Source: Thermoleophilia bacterium
GTDB lineage: Bacteria > Actinomycetota > Thermoleophilia > Miltoncostaeales > Miltoncostaeaceae
Assembly (NCBI GenBank): GCA_025455865.1
Contig: JALOLS010000017.1
Location: 1 to 36,128 of the forward strand
DNA: 36,128 nucleotides
Direction: 5' to 3'
The notes beneath the pieces were generated by a model. That model did not search any database and had not been told where the DNA came from. It worked only from the letters and a program-made list of their open reading frames with translations. Shown in pieces: positions 14,836-22,284 of this stretch. Position 1 is the stretch's first letter, and each line of letters starts with the position of its first letter. A program made the position numbers and the translations under genes.

Positions 14836-15465
14836 TCAGCGTCGCTCCGGTGCGAGGGTGGCGAGCCAGTCGCGCACGGCCGGGCCGACGTCCGCGATGC
14901 CGGCCGCGAGGGAGTGGGTGCCGGGCACCCGGACCACGCGGCGACCGGGACCGGGCTCCGGCATCCCGAACGGGTCGCTCAGCCCCTGGACCACGAGCAC
15001 CGGGACCGCCACGGCGTCGAGCTCTCCCTGCCGGCTCGGGCCGGGCTCACGGCCCCGGCGCGCCGGCGGGCGCAGGGGGAAGGCCAGGCACAGCACCGCG
15101 TCGGCCCCGGTGTCCGCCGCCGTGCGGCAGGCCACCCGGGCGCCCGAGGACCGCCCGCCGGTCACCAGCGGCCCGCCGGCGAGCGGCCCGGCCCGGAGCT
15201 CGGCCACGACCGCACGCCACGCGGCGTCGAGCTGCCGCGCGGGGGCGGGCCCGCGCCGGCCGGCGACGCGGTAGGGCTGCTCCACGAGCGCCACCGCCAG
15301 CCCGAGGCCGAGCGCCGCGTCGCCGGCCGCGACCAGGTCGGCGGCCTCCACGCCGCCCCCGGCGCCGTGCCCGAGCACCAGCGCCCCCCGGATCCCGCCC
15401 CCGGGGCGGGTCAGGTGGGCGCGGGCGGGGCCGTGGGGGGTGGGGACTTCCAGCGCCTCGGGCAT
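14836..15465 (-). CDS. Alpha/beta hydrolase (dienelactone hydrolase / KANL3-Tex30 type)
   Basis: A 209-residue cytoplasmic hydrolase. The oxyanion region is LVLGHGAGGG (about 29-38), the nucleophile elbow is GGRSSGARVA with the second Ser of G-x-S-x-G as catalytic residue, the acid probably lies in VQGLSDPFG and the His in PGTHSLAAG. The length and motif spellings fit the KANL3/Tex30-like branch of alpha/beta hydrolases, whose bacterial substrates are unknown. It is first in an operon with the histidine kinase and regulator: its stop (14836) is close to or overlaps the kinase start. A TAGCGT box ends 8 nt before the ATG, suggesting a nearly leaderless operon mRNA. Confidence 0.87.
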   Translation of the reverse strand: MPEALEVPTPHGPARAHLTRPGGGIRGALVLGHGAGGGVEAADLVAAGDAALGLGLAVALVEQPYRVAGRRGPAPARQLDAAWRAVVAELRAGPLAGGPLVTGGRSSGARVACRTAADTGADAVLCLAFPLRPPARRGREPGPSRQGELDAVAVPVLVVQGLSDPFGMPEPGPGRRVVRVPGTHSLAAGIADVGPAVRDWLATLAPERR

Positions 15466-15473
15466 CGGCCGCG

Positions 15474-15479
15474 ACGCTA
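15474..15479 (-). promoter_or_regulatory. -10 box of the hydrolase-kinase-regulator operon
   Basis: TAGCGT on the minus strand followed by 8 nt and the ATG at 15465. Its first base is the outermost base of the terminator hairpin of the upstream gene. Confidence 0.45.
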
Positions 15480-15516
15480 CCGCCTCCCCGGGGGATGGGG
15501 GCCCCGGGGAGGCGGT
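15479..15516 (-). terminator. Perfect 15-bp terminator hairpin after the chemoreceptor
   Basis: ACCGCCTCCCCGGGG (15479-15493) pairs perfectly with CCCCGGGGAGGCGGT (15502-15516) around an 8-nt loop. It begins 3 nt after the TAG of the chemoreceptor gene (15520-15522), the standard position for an intrinsic terminator, although no U-tract follows. Confidence 0.8.
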
Positions 15517-15519
15517 GAC

Positions 15520-17214
15520 CTACACCCGGAAGCCGGCGACCAGGGCCTCGAGCGTCGCGGCGCGCTCGGCCAGGTGGCGGGTCTGGGCGGCGAGCTCGGC
15601 CACGGTCGCGGTGGTCTCCTCGCTGGCGGCGGCCACCTCCTGGGCGGCGGCGGCGTTCTCCTCGCTGACCGCGGCCACCGAGGCGATGCCCTCCTCGGCC
15701 TCGTGGGCGCCGGCCTCGAGCTCCTGGGCGGCGGCGGCCACCTGCTGCACCTGGCCGGCCACCCGGCCGACCTCGGCCCGGATGCGGGCGAACGCCTCGG
15801 CGGCGGCCTGGACGCGGGCGGTGCCGTCCTCGACCTCGCGCTCGCCGCGGACCATGGCCGCGACGGCCCGGTCGGTCCCCTCCTGGATCTCGCCGACGAT
15901 GCCCGCGATGGACGCGGCCGCGGTCTGGGCCGACTCGGCGAGCTTGCGCACCTCGTCGGCGACCACCGCGAAGCCCCGGCCCTGCTCGCCGGCCCGGGCG
16001 GCCTCGATGGCGGCGTTCAGGGCGAGGAGGTTGGTCTGGTCGGCGATCTCCCCGATGGTCCCGACGATCTGGCCGATGGCCTGACCCTTGCCGCCCAGGT
16101 CGCCCACCACGGCGGCGACCTGGCCCACCGAGTCGCGGATGCGCGCCATGGCGTCCCCCGCCTGGTCGACGGCGTCGGCGCCGCCGCCCGCGGCCTGGTC
16201 GGCGTCGGCCGCCGCACCCGCGGCCTCCTGGCCGGCGGCGGCGACCTGGTGGACGCGGCGGCCCATCTCGCCGATGGCCCCGCTCACGCCCTCGGTGGCG
16301 GTCGCCTGCTCGCCCGAGCCGCGGGCGACGCCGTCCACGGTGGCGGCGATCTGCGCCACGGCCTGCCCGGCCTGCTCCGACCCCGCGGCCATGTCCGCGG
16401 AGCTGGTGGCCACGTCGCGGGCGCTCTCGGCCACCCGGGCGACCACCTCGCGGGTACGGCCGATCATCTGCGCGACGCCGCGGCTGAGCCGCCCGACCTC
16501 GTCGGGGCTCGCGTCGTCGGGGGTGACGGTGAGGTCGCCCTCGGCCGCCGCCGCCGCCGCGACCTCGAGCCGCCCGATGGGGCGGAGCACCGACCGGGCG
16601 ATGAGCCACGCGAACAGCACGCCGATTCCGAGCGCGCCGGCGAGCAGCACGAGCAGCATGAGCTGGGCCCGTCCGGCGGCGCCGGCCGCGGCCTGCTCAC
16701 CGGCGGCAAGCGCCTGCCGGGACTCGTCGATCAGGGCCACGAGGTCCTTCATCAGCGCCATGCGCGATTCGGCCGCCGGGGGGACGGCGGCGTCGACCTC
16801 GGCCTTCGGCGCCCCGCGGCGCAGCAGGTCGACCAGCCCGTCGTACAGGGGGGCGGTACGGCGCCAGCCGGCGCTGATCCGGGCCGCGGCGGCCCGGTCG
16901 GCGGATCCCGCCGAGGCGTCGGCGACCCGGCGGACGTCCCGGTCCATCGCCGCCCGGGCGGCGTCGTAGCCGTTGAGCTGGGTCCGGTCGCCCGAGGCGA
17001 TGAACGTCCGGATGGCGAGGGCCTGGTCGGCCAGGGAGAGACGGGCGTCCTGGCCCGCCATCGCCGCCGTCGCCTCGTGGGCGATGACCCGGTCGTAGCC
17101 GGAGACCGCCGAGCGGAGCTGGAGGATGCCCATGACCCCGAGGGCGAGGGCGAGGGCGAGGACGGCGCCGAACCCCAGGGCGAGGCGCGGACCGAGTCGG
17201 AGGCGTCTGAGCAT
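15520..17214 (-). CDS. Methyl-accepting chemotaxis protein
   Basis: A 564-residue transmembrane chemoreceptor. TM1 is near residues 12-32; a short four-helix-bundle sensor domain (about 35-185) is followed by TM2 ([20 protein letters not shown], about 191-212), a HAMP domain ([20 protein letters not shown]...) and a long Ala-rich helical signalling domain. The hairpin tip carries the hallmark [20 protein letters not shown] and [14 protein letters not shown], the site that binds the kinase CheA and coupling protein CheW. The C-terminus (EALVAGFRV) has no receptor pentapeptide for methylation enzymes. The ATG at 17214 follows CGGAG. No other chemotaxis gene is in the window, so the ligand and output are open. 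A 170-nt leader precedes it. Confidence 0.95.
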   Translation of the reverse strand: MLRRLRLGPRLALGFGAVLALALALGVMGILQLRSAVSGYDRVIAHEATAAMAGQDARLSLADQALAIRTFIASGDRTQLNGYDAARAAMDRDVRRVADASAGSADRAAAARISAGWRRTAPLYDGLVDLLRRGAPKAEVDAAVPPAAESRMALMKDLVALIDESRQALAAGEQAAAGAAGRAQLMLLVLLAGALGIGVLFAWLIARSVLRPIGRLEVAAAAAAEGDLTVTPDDASPDEVGRLSRGVAQMIGRTREVVARVAESARDVATSSADMAAGSEQAGQAVAQIAATVDGVARGSGEQATATEGVSGAIGEMGRRVHQVAAAGQEAAGAAADADQAAGGGADAVDQAGDAMARIRDSVGQVAAVVGDLGGKGQAIGQIVGTIGEIADQTNLLALNAAIEAARAGEQGRGFAVVADEVRKLAESAQTAAASIAGIVGEIQEGTDRAVAAMVRGEREVEDGTARVQAAAEAFARIRAEVGRVAGQVQQVAAAAQELEAGAHEAEEGIASVAAVSEENAAAAQEVAAASEETTATVAELAAQTRHLAERAATLEALVAGFRV

Positions 17215-17362
17215 GGCAGGGCTCCGTGCGGTTCAGGCGGTGGCCCAGGGGGCGTGGGGGCACCGCGGTTCCCTCCGGGGGTCGGCCGCGGACGCCGCGT
17301 CTTTCGAGGCGCGCCGGGCTCTGAGGGTGGATCGCCATCAGATCGACATGGAGCTGATAGCC

Positions 17363-17386
17363 GACGCCCATCGGCGCCGGGGCATC
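17363..17386 (-). terminator. Hairpin at the end of the 17385-18422 gene
   Basis: GACGCCC (17363-17369) and GGGCATC (17380-17386) form a 7-bp stem containing one G-U pair with a 10-nt loop, overlapping the TGA stop at 17385-17387. It would end transcription of that gene before the chemoreceptor leader. No U-tract. Confidence 0.4.
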
Positions 17387-18422
17387 AGTTCGGCCAGCGC
17401 ACCGCCGTACGGGTCTCCACGTTGGCCGAGCCCCGGCCGGTCCCGGGCCGGAGCGGGCCGGCGCCGGGGCGCGGGAGCGTGAACACCACGCCGTTGCCGC
17501 AGCAGGCCTCCCGCTCGTCGACCGCCACGCCGGCGCGCACCCACTGGCGCACCGCCCGCCCGGGCCCCGGCGCCGGGCGCGCCCCGCGTCCCCGGGGGTC
17601 GGTGTAGACGACGGCCGGGCCCCGGGGGGTGATGTGCCAGCGCGGGTGGATGACCGCGCGCTTGTCCCCCTTGCAGTGGCTCGCCCACCCGGCCGGGTCG
17701 CCGGGCCCGCAGGCCGCGCGGTTGAACACCAGCCGCCCGGGGTCGGAGAAGTCCACCCGGGTGGTCGCGTTGTCCACGTCGAACGCGATGCCCCGGGCGC
17801 CGAAGCGGCCCACCCGCAGATCGGTGTTCCAGCTCTCATAGACGCTCTCGCAGCCGGCGGCGGGGAGCAGCCGCATGCTCAGCCGCACCCGGGCGCCGGG
17901 GCAGTTCGGCACCGCAGGCCCGAAGTCGGCCATCGCGCGCACCCGGGCGAGCGGCGTGCGTCCGGTCCGGCGCGCCATCCAGACCTCCAGCGTGTGGTGG
18001 CGCACCGACGCCCGGCGCGCCGATCCGGTCCCCTGGTGCAGCAGGACCATCCAGGCCTTGCCCAGGCGGTCGTCGGCCACCACGAACACCTTGAAGCCGG
18101 CGTGGGGCTCCTCGGCCCCGCCGGCCGCCGCCAGCTCGCCGAACGCGGGCATCCCCGCCCAGCGCGCGGCCGGGAACCCGCGCGGGTCGGCGCCGTGCTC
18201 GTGGCCGAAGGCGCAGCGGTGGACCGGGTCCACCGGCGGGTGCCAGGTCGGCCACCTGCGGCCGTCGGCGCCGGTGGTCGCGTACCGGTCGTGCACCGCC
18301 GGCGGGCAGACCGGGAGGCCGTCCGGGGTGCGCTCGGGGGCGGGCCCGGCCACCGCGGCGGCCACGGTCAGCCCGAGGGCGCCGAGCGCCGCGGCGGGCA
18401 GCAGGAGGGCGGGAGCGCGCAC
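17385..18422 (-). CDS. Secreted protein of unknown function with HEHG motif
   Basis: A 345-residue exported protein. The signal peptide (about 1-25, MRAPALLLPAAALGALGLTVA) precedes a mature part rich in His, Trp and Cys: LPVCPPAVHDRYATTG, WPTWHPPVDPVHRCAFGHEHGADPRGF, HHTLEVWMARRTGRT, CESVYESWNTDLRVG and HCKGDKRAVIHPRWHITPRG. I have seen this type as a conserved hypothetical in actinobacteria but know of no function; the clustered His (RCAFGHEHGADP) could bind a metal. GTG 18422 is preceded by TAGCCT with a 6-nt gap, a leaderless arrangement, which supports this start. It is monocistronic, with a hairpin at its end. Cysteines in pairs suggest disulfides outside the cell. Confidence 0.75.
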   Translation of the reverse strand: MRAPALLLPAAALGALGLTVAAAVAGPAPERTPDGLPVCPPAVHDRYATTGADGRRWPTWHPPVDPVHRCAFGHEHGADPRGFPAARWAGMPAFGELAAAGGAEEPHAGFKVFVVADDRLGKAWMVLLHQGTGSARRASVRHHTLEVWMARRTGRTPLARVRAMADFGPAVPNCPGARVRLSMRLLPAAGCESVYESWNTDLRVGRFGARGIAFDVDNATTRVDFSDPGRLVFNRAACGPGDPAGWASHCKGDKRAVIHPRWHITPRGPAVVYTDPRGRGARPAPGPGRAVRQWVRAGVAVDEREACCGNGVVFTLPRPGAGPLRPGTGRGSANVETRTAVRWPN

Positions 18423-18428
18423 CGGGTC

Positions 18429-18434
18429 AGGCTA
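18429..18434 (-). promoter_or_regulatory. -10 box, leaderless, for the 17385-18422 gene
   Basis: TAGCCT on the minus strand followed by 6 nt and the GTG at 18422. Confidence 0.45.
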
Positions 18435-18595
18435 GGACCGGTGACCGGGCCGCGGCCGGGACGGGCCGCGGATGATGGAGGGTTCGGGCGGTTCGGTGCG
18501 TCGGCGCCGCCGCCCGGGCGGTCGGGACCCCGTGCATCCGGCCCATCCCCGTACCCTCGGCGGCGGGAGACGGCGACCGAGGAGGGACGACCCCG

Positions 18596-19063
18596 ATGAC
18601 CGCCCGTGCGGATTTCACCGACCAGGAGTGGGAGACGCTCCGCGAGGGGCCGGCGAGCGCCGGCATGCTCGTCATCCTGGCCCACCGCGGGGGGAGTGTC
18701 CGCGAGACGATCTCGATGGCCAAGGCCTACGCCGACGCCCAGCGCATGCACGGCCGCGTCGACCTGCTGGGCCTGATCGTGGCCGACAAGCCCGAGGTGG
18801 ACCGCCCGCCCGCGCACTCCACCGACGAGGTGCGCGCCGCGCTGGCGCAGAACGTGCGCGATGCGGTGGCGGTGGCCGAGGCGAAGGCCGACGCACAGGA
18901 GGCCGCCGCCTACCGCGCGTTCGTGCTCGAGGTCGCGCTCAGGGTGGCGAACGCCCGTCGGGAGGGCTTCCTGGGCCTGCACGGCGAGCGGGTCGGCCCG
19001 GAGGAGCGCGCCGCCCTGGAGCAGGTGGCGCAGGCCGTCGACCTGCCGTTGCCCGAGGGGTAG
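18596..19063 (+). CDS. Conserved cytoplasmic protein of unknown function
   Basis: A 155-residue, mostly helical protein beginning ADFTDQEWETLREGPASAGMLVIL and continuing GGSVRETISMAKAYADAQ. I recognise this layout from actinobacterial hypothetical proteins that resemble the helical TerB-like fold, but no function is established. Long amphipathic helices occupy about 78-130 (VRAALAQNVRDAVAVAEAKA...). It ends with ALEQVAQAVDLPLPEG. There is no signal peptide or membrane segment. ATG 18596 follows GGAGGG with suitable spacing, and a TACCCT -10-like box lies at 18550-18555, about 40 nt upstream. It is followed by the peptidase gene after 86 bp, in the same direction, but that gene appears to have its own promoter. 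Confidence 0.8.
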   Translation: MTARADFTDQEWETLREGPASAGMLVILAHRGGSVRETISMAKAYADAQRMHGRVDLLGLIVADKPEVDRPPAHSTDEVRAALAQNVRDAVAVAEAKADAQEAAAYRAFVLEVALRVANARREGFLGLHGERVGPEERAALEQVAQAVDLPLPEG

Positions 19064-19134
19064 GGCCGCCGCAACGCGAGAACCGGCGGGGGCGATCCGC
19101 AACGCCGATTGCGCCCCCTGCCGGGGGGCACGGC

Positions 19135-19140
19135 TACGCT
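19135..19140 (+). promoter_or_regulatory. -10 box of the M23-type peptidase gene
   Basis: TACGCT followed by 9 nt and GTG 19150. The same hexamer forms the two -10 boxes of the TetR/MFS divergent promoter at 23498-23539. Confidence 0.4.
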
Positions 19141-19149
19141 CGGCGGCCG

Positions 19150-20325
19150 GTGCCCTCCCGCCGTCGCCACCGGCGACCGCGCCGCCTGGTCCTCGCCGCC
19201 GTCGCGGCCGGGACGCTCGCGGCCGCGGCGCCGGCCCTCGCCGAGCCCGCCGCCATCCGCGAGCAGCGGGCCGAGGTCGCGCGCCTGTCCGAGCGCCTGG
19301 GGGCGCTCGACGCCCGCCTGGCCGACGCCACCGCGCGCCTCCAGGCCTCACAGGGGCGCCTGCGGGCGGTCGTGGAGCGGATGCGCCGCAACCGCGTGGT
19401 GCTGATCCGGGTGACCCAGGAGCTCGACCGCTCGCGCGGGGTGCTGGCCGGGCGCCTGGTCGACCTCTACACCCGCCCCGACCCCACGTTGGCCGACCTG
19501 CTGGTGGGGACCGAGAGCGTCACCGGGATCGTCTCCGAGCTCGGCGCCATCGAGCGGGCCGGGCGCCAGGACGGCGTGGTCGTCGGCCGCATCCGGGGCA
19601 CCCGGGTCGCGGTGGTCGCCCTGCGCCGGGAGCTCGCCCGTGACCGGGTGCTGCTGCGGCGGGAGACCGCCCAGGCCGAGGCCCGGCAGGCCGAGGTGGG
19701 CGGGCTGGTGGAGCGCCAGCGGGACGTGCTGGCCGGGGCAGAGGGGGAGCTCCGGCGCCTGGTGGCCGCCGAGCGGGAGCGCCAGCGCCGTGAGGCCGAG
19801 CGGCGGCGGCGCGAGCGCGAGGAGCAGCGCCGGCGGGAGGCCGAGGCGCGCCGGCAGGCCGAGATCGCGCGTGAGCAGGCCGAGGCCTCCTCGGGCGGCT
19901 GGAGCCCGACCACCCCCACGTGGACCGCTCCGGCGCCCTCGGGCGGCGGCCTGGCCTACCCCCTCGGGGTGCGCGGCGACGTGGTCGGCACCCCGTACTC
20001 GGGCACCCACACCCTGGGCAACTGGCAGTCGGACCGCGCGCTCGACATCGTCATCCCCGTCGGCACGCCGGTCTACGCGGTGGACTCGGGCACGATCGGG
20101 AGCATCGGCGGCGGCGGGAGCGGACGCTTCGCGGGCATGAACCTGCACCTGAACACCGCCTCCGACTCCTTCTTCTACGCCCACCTGTCGTCGGTGGCGG
20201 TGTCCTCGGGCCAGTCGGTGAGCCGGGGCCAGGTCATCGCGTGGTCCGGATCGGCCAACGGCGTGCCGCACCTGCACATCGGGGTGCAGAACGGCGACCC
20301 CTACTCGGTGGCCGGCGGAGGCTGA
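19150..20325 (+). CDS. Secreted M23-type peptidase with coiled coil (LytM-like)
   Basis: A 391-residue exported protein with a basic signal peptide (about 1-31). Two long coiled-coil regions follow: about 38-120 (REQRAEVARLSERLGALDARL...) and an Arg/Glu-rich helix to about 250, the layout of EnvC/RipA-type cell-wall hydrolases or their activators. The C-terminal LytM/M23 domain (about 277-391) has FFYAHLSS and HLHIGVQNGD, giving the H-x-H zinc ligands (374, 376). The other zinc motif, usually H-x-x-x-D, reads SDRALDIV, without the His at the normal place; a His 11 residues before the Asp (THTLGNWQSDRALD) may substitute, or the domain is inactive and regulatory. GTG 19150 gives a proper signal peptide. 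Confidence 0.85.
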   Translation: MPSRRRHRRPRRLVLAAVAAGTLAAAAPALAEPAAIREQRAEVARLSERLGALDARLADATARLQASQGRLRAVVERMRRNRVVLIRVTQELDRSRGVLAGRLVDLYTRPDPTLADLLVGTESVTGIVSELGAIERAGRQDGVVVGRIRGTRVAVVALRRELARDRVLLRRETAQAEARQAEVGGLVERQRDVLAGAEGELRRLVAAERERQRREAERRRREREEQRRREAEARRQAEIAREQAEASSGGWSPTTPTWTAPAPSGGGLAYPLGVRGDVVGTPYSGTHTLGNWQSDRALDIVIPVGTPVYAVDSGTIGSIGGGGSGRFAGMNLHLNTASDSFFYAHLSSVAVSSGQSVSRGQVIAWSGSANGVPHLHIGVQNGDPYSVAGGG

Positions 20326-20339
20326 GCCGGGCTCCGGCT
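20325..20339. terminator. Short bidirectional hairpin between convergent genes
   Basis: AGCCGG (20325-20330) and CCGGCT (20334-20339) form a perfect 6-bp stem with a 3-nt loop exactly across the 12-bp gap between the stops of the peptidase and the serine hydrolase genes. Confidence 0.4.
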
Positions 20340-21507
20340 ACGGCTGCAGGGCGGCGGCGAGCGCCTTGAAGATGGCCGGCGCCGGCGGGCCCTGGTCGGT
20401 CGGGATGTCGGAGTTGGCCAGCACGACGATCGAGGTGTCGGTGGCCGGGTCGTAGGCGATCTGGCTCGTGAAGCCGGGAAGCCGGCCGCTGTGGGCGAGC
20501 CAGCCGTCCTCCTCGCCGAGGCCGAAGAGATAGGCCCGTCCGTTGCCGACCGAGGCGGGATTGGGCCTCAGCCGTTCGCGCTGGGCCTCGGGGGAGATGA
20601 GCGACCCGGTGCCCACCGACCGCGTCCAGGTGCGGGTGTCGGCCAGGGTCGAGACGATGTCGCCGGCCGGGCCGGCGAAGGTCGGGCTCCAGGCCGTCGC
20701 GTTCACCGGCCTGCCGTCCTCGCTGAACTGCGTGGTGAAGCCCTGCCAGTGCGGGTCGGGGATCGCGGTGACGGTGGGGGCGCTCGACTGCCTCATGTCG
20801 AGCCGGTCGAAGACCCGCTCCTGCAGGGCCTCGGCGTAGGGCTTCCCGGTCTCGGCCTCGACGATCCTCCCGAGCATGACGAAGTTGGTGTTGGAGTACA
20901 GGAAGCCCTCGCCGGGCGGGAACCTGCGGGGGAGGGAGGTCCCCGCCGCGATGAGCTCATCGTTGGTGAACGTGCGCTCGGGATCGGCGCTGTACTCCTT
21001 CTGCACGGTGGGGTCGAGCGAGTAGGAGTCGATCCCGCTGCTCATGTTCCCGAGCATCCGCACGGTGATCTCGTCGCCGTCGGGCAGGTCGGGGAACCAC
21101 CGGGCGATCGGGTCGTCGAGGGCGAGCTTCCCCTCGTCCACCAGCTGCAGCACCATCGTCGCGGTGAAGGTCTTGGTGACCGAGGCGATGCGGGTGTACA
21201 GGTCGTCCTGGACCGGGGCGCGGGTGGCCGGATCGGCCGTGCCGCGGACGGCGGTCCACGGGGTCCCGTCGCCGCGGGACACGCTCACCATGACCCCCGG
21301 GGCCCTGGCGGCGCGGAAGGACGTGTCGAGGGCGCGCGTCAGCCGGGCCCGGGTGGCGGCGTCGATGGGGGCCGCGGCGGGGGCGGTGGTCGCCGCCGGC
21401 ACGGTGCCCGCGGTCGTGCCGGCCTCGTCGCCGCCTCCGCAGGCGGCCACGCCCAGGGCGAGCAGGGCGGACGCGCCCAGCGCGGCCAGCGTCCGGTTCA
21501 TGGTCAT
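20338..21507 (-). CDS. Lipoprotein serine hydrolase (beta-lactamase / DD-peptidase fold)
   Basis: A 389-residue lipoprotein of the class C beta-lactamase superfamily. The N-terminus has a signal peptide with lipobox LGVAAC, so the mature enzyme is tethered to the outer face of the membrane by its Cys; a Thr/Ala/Pro-rich linker follows. Catalytic motifs are SVTK (about 107-110, after YTRIA), Y-S-N in EGFLYSNTNFVMLG and H-S-G in WLAHSGRLPGF. ATG 21507 is chosen because GGAG lies 5 nt before it. It shares the fold but little obvious sequence with the enzyme at 3046-4167. Likely a peptidase or esterase acting at the cell wall; substrate not evident. Confidence 0.93.
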   Translation of the reverse strand: MTMNRTLAALGASALLALGVAACGGGDEAGTTAGTVPAATTAPAAAPIDAATRARLTRALDTSFRAARAPGVMVSVSRGDGTPWTAVRGTADPATRAPVQDDLYTRIASVTKTFTATMVLQLVDEGKLALDDPIARWFPDLPDGDEITVRMLGNMSSGIDSYSLDPTVQKEYSADPERTFTNDELIAAGTSLPRRFPPGEGFLYSNTNFVMLGRIVEAETGKPYAEALQERVFDRLDMRQSSAPTVTAIPDPHWQGFTTQFSEDGRPVNATAWSPTFAGPAGDIVSTLADTRTWTRSVGTGSLISPEAQRERLRPNPASVGNGRAYLFGLGEEDGWLAHSGRLPGFTSQIAYDPATDTSIVVLANSDIPTDQGPPAPAIFKALAAALQP

Positions 21508-21600
21508 CGGCACTCCGGCGGGTCGAGGAAACCGCCGGAACCGTATCGACCGCCCCCGCAGGCCGCGCGGGAACCGCGAGCCCGGGAGGGCGGCCTCCGG

Positions 21601-21786
21601 CTACGCCGGCTGGAGCATCGACCGCACGGCCTCCCGGATCACCTCGTCCGAGTCGGTGTGGCCGTGCTTGGAGCGCGCGTGCTCCACGGCGGCGTCGAGG
21701 ACGTCATCCTCGGGCCCCTCGATGACCAGCGTGCAGTTGCTCTCGCTGGGCATCTGACCGCAGTCGACCCGCACCCGATTCTCCAT
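21601..21786 (-). CDS. DUF1059 small protein
   Basis: A 61-residue protein with the DUF1059 pattern: VDCGQMPSESNCTLVIEGPEDDVLDAAVEHARSKHG followed by DSDEVIREAVRSML. The family is small and cytoplasmic, with a Cys-Gly near the N-terminus and an A-x-x-H-A-x-x-x-H-G motif; its function is not known. ATG 21786 is preceded by AAAGGGGG. The preceding gene (DUF2892) in its present form reads into the first 83 nt of this gene in another frame, which looks abnormal. Confidence 0.88.
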   Translation of the reverse strand: MENRVRVDCGQMPSESNCTLVIEGPEDDVLDAAVEHARSKHGHTDSDEVIREAVRSMLQPA

Positions 21787-22204
21787 GCGGTTCCCCCTTT
21801 CCCGTAGGACGGTGCCCGGGGACCGTCCCACTCCCGGCGCCCGGGGTCAAGGCCGGGTCTCGCCCACGCCGGCCCCGCGTGGGCCGCCGGGCGGAGCGCG
21901 ACCCGATGTGGGCCGTCTCCGCCCGGCGGCGCCGAGCCGGCGTCACCGCTCCCGGGCGGCCGTGCTCATGGAAGGGTCCACAGACCGGCTGCGCGGTCTT
22001 GGCGCGCGAGCAGGTGTTGACCTTGACGAGCGGGTAGAGGGGGCAGAAGCCGACGGCGGAGGTCAGGAGCATGACGCCGGCGACGACGAACAGGATGATG
22101 CCGCCGATCGAGCCCGGGCCGATCAGGATCGCGGCGATGATCGCGGCCGGCGCGACCACGAAGGCGCGCAGCAGGCGGTCGGCGGTCCCCATGTTGCGGG
22201 TCAT
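21704..22204 (-). CDS. DUF2892 membrane protein with run-on C-terminus
   Basis: Residues 1-66 match DUF2892 proteins: MTRNMGTADRLLRAFV, then two hydrophobic helices (AIIAAILIGPGSIGGIILFV, AGVMLLTSAVGFC) and PLYPLVKVNTC. Such proteins normally stop a few residues later at about 65-75. Here the frame continues for 100 Arg/Gly/Pro-rich residues to a TGA at 21704, overlapping the DUF1059 gene. This points to a lost stop codon or frameshift near 22000-22010; the extension is probably not functional sequence. ATG 22204 has an excellent ribosome binding site (GGAGGGAA). The conserved part is a small two-helix membrane protein of unknown function, sometimes found with sulfur-transfer domains. Confidence 0.75.
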   Translation of the reverse strand: MTRNMGTADRLLRAFVVAPAAIIAAILIGPGSIGGIILFVVAGVMLLTSAVGFCPLYPLVKVNTCSRAKTAQPVCGPFHEHGRPGAVTPARRRRAETAHIGSRSARRPTRGRRGRDPALTPGAGSGTVPGHRPTGKGEPHGESGAGRLRSDAQREQLHAGHRGARG

Positions 22205-22284
22205 GTTCTTCCCTCCGGTGGGAGCGGTGTGGTCGGTTGCGCACCACTGACGCACGAGGGCCCCGGAGGGATACATCGCCCGGC

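Noticed and set aside
17215-17384. c-di-GMP (GEMM) riboswitch before the chemoreceptor gene
   Set aside because: A GAAA-capped hairpin is present but the conserved GGGACGCAAAGCC-type core and the partner stem are absent.
22205-22260. A fourth copy of the GTGGTGC palindrome upstream of the DUF2892 gene
   Set aside because: AGTGGTGC occurs once but the second arm does not match at the 2-nt spacing, and no GGGACGCT follows at 42 bp.
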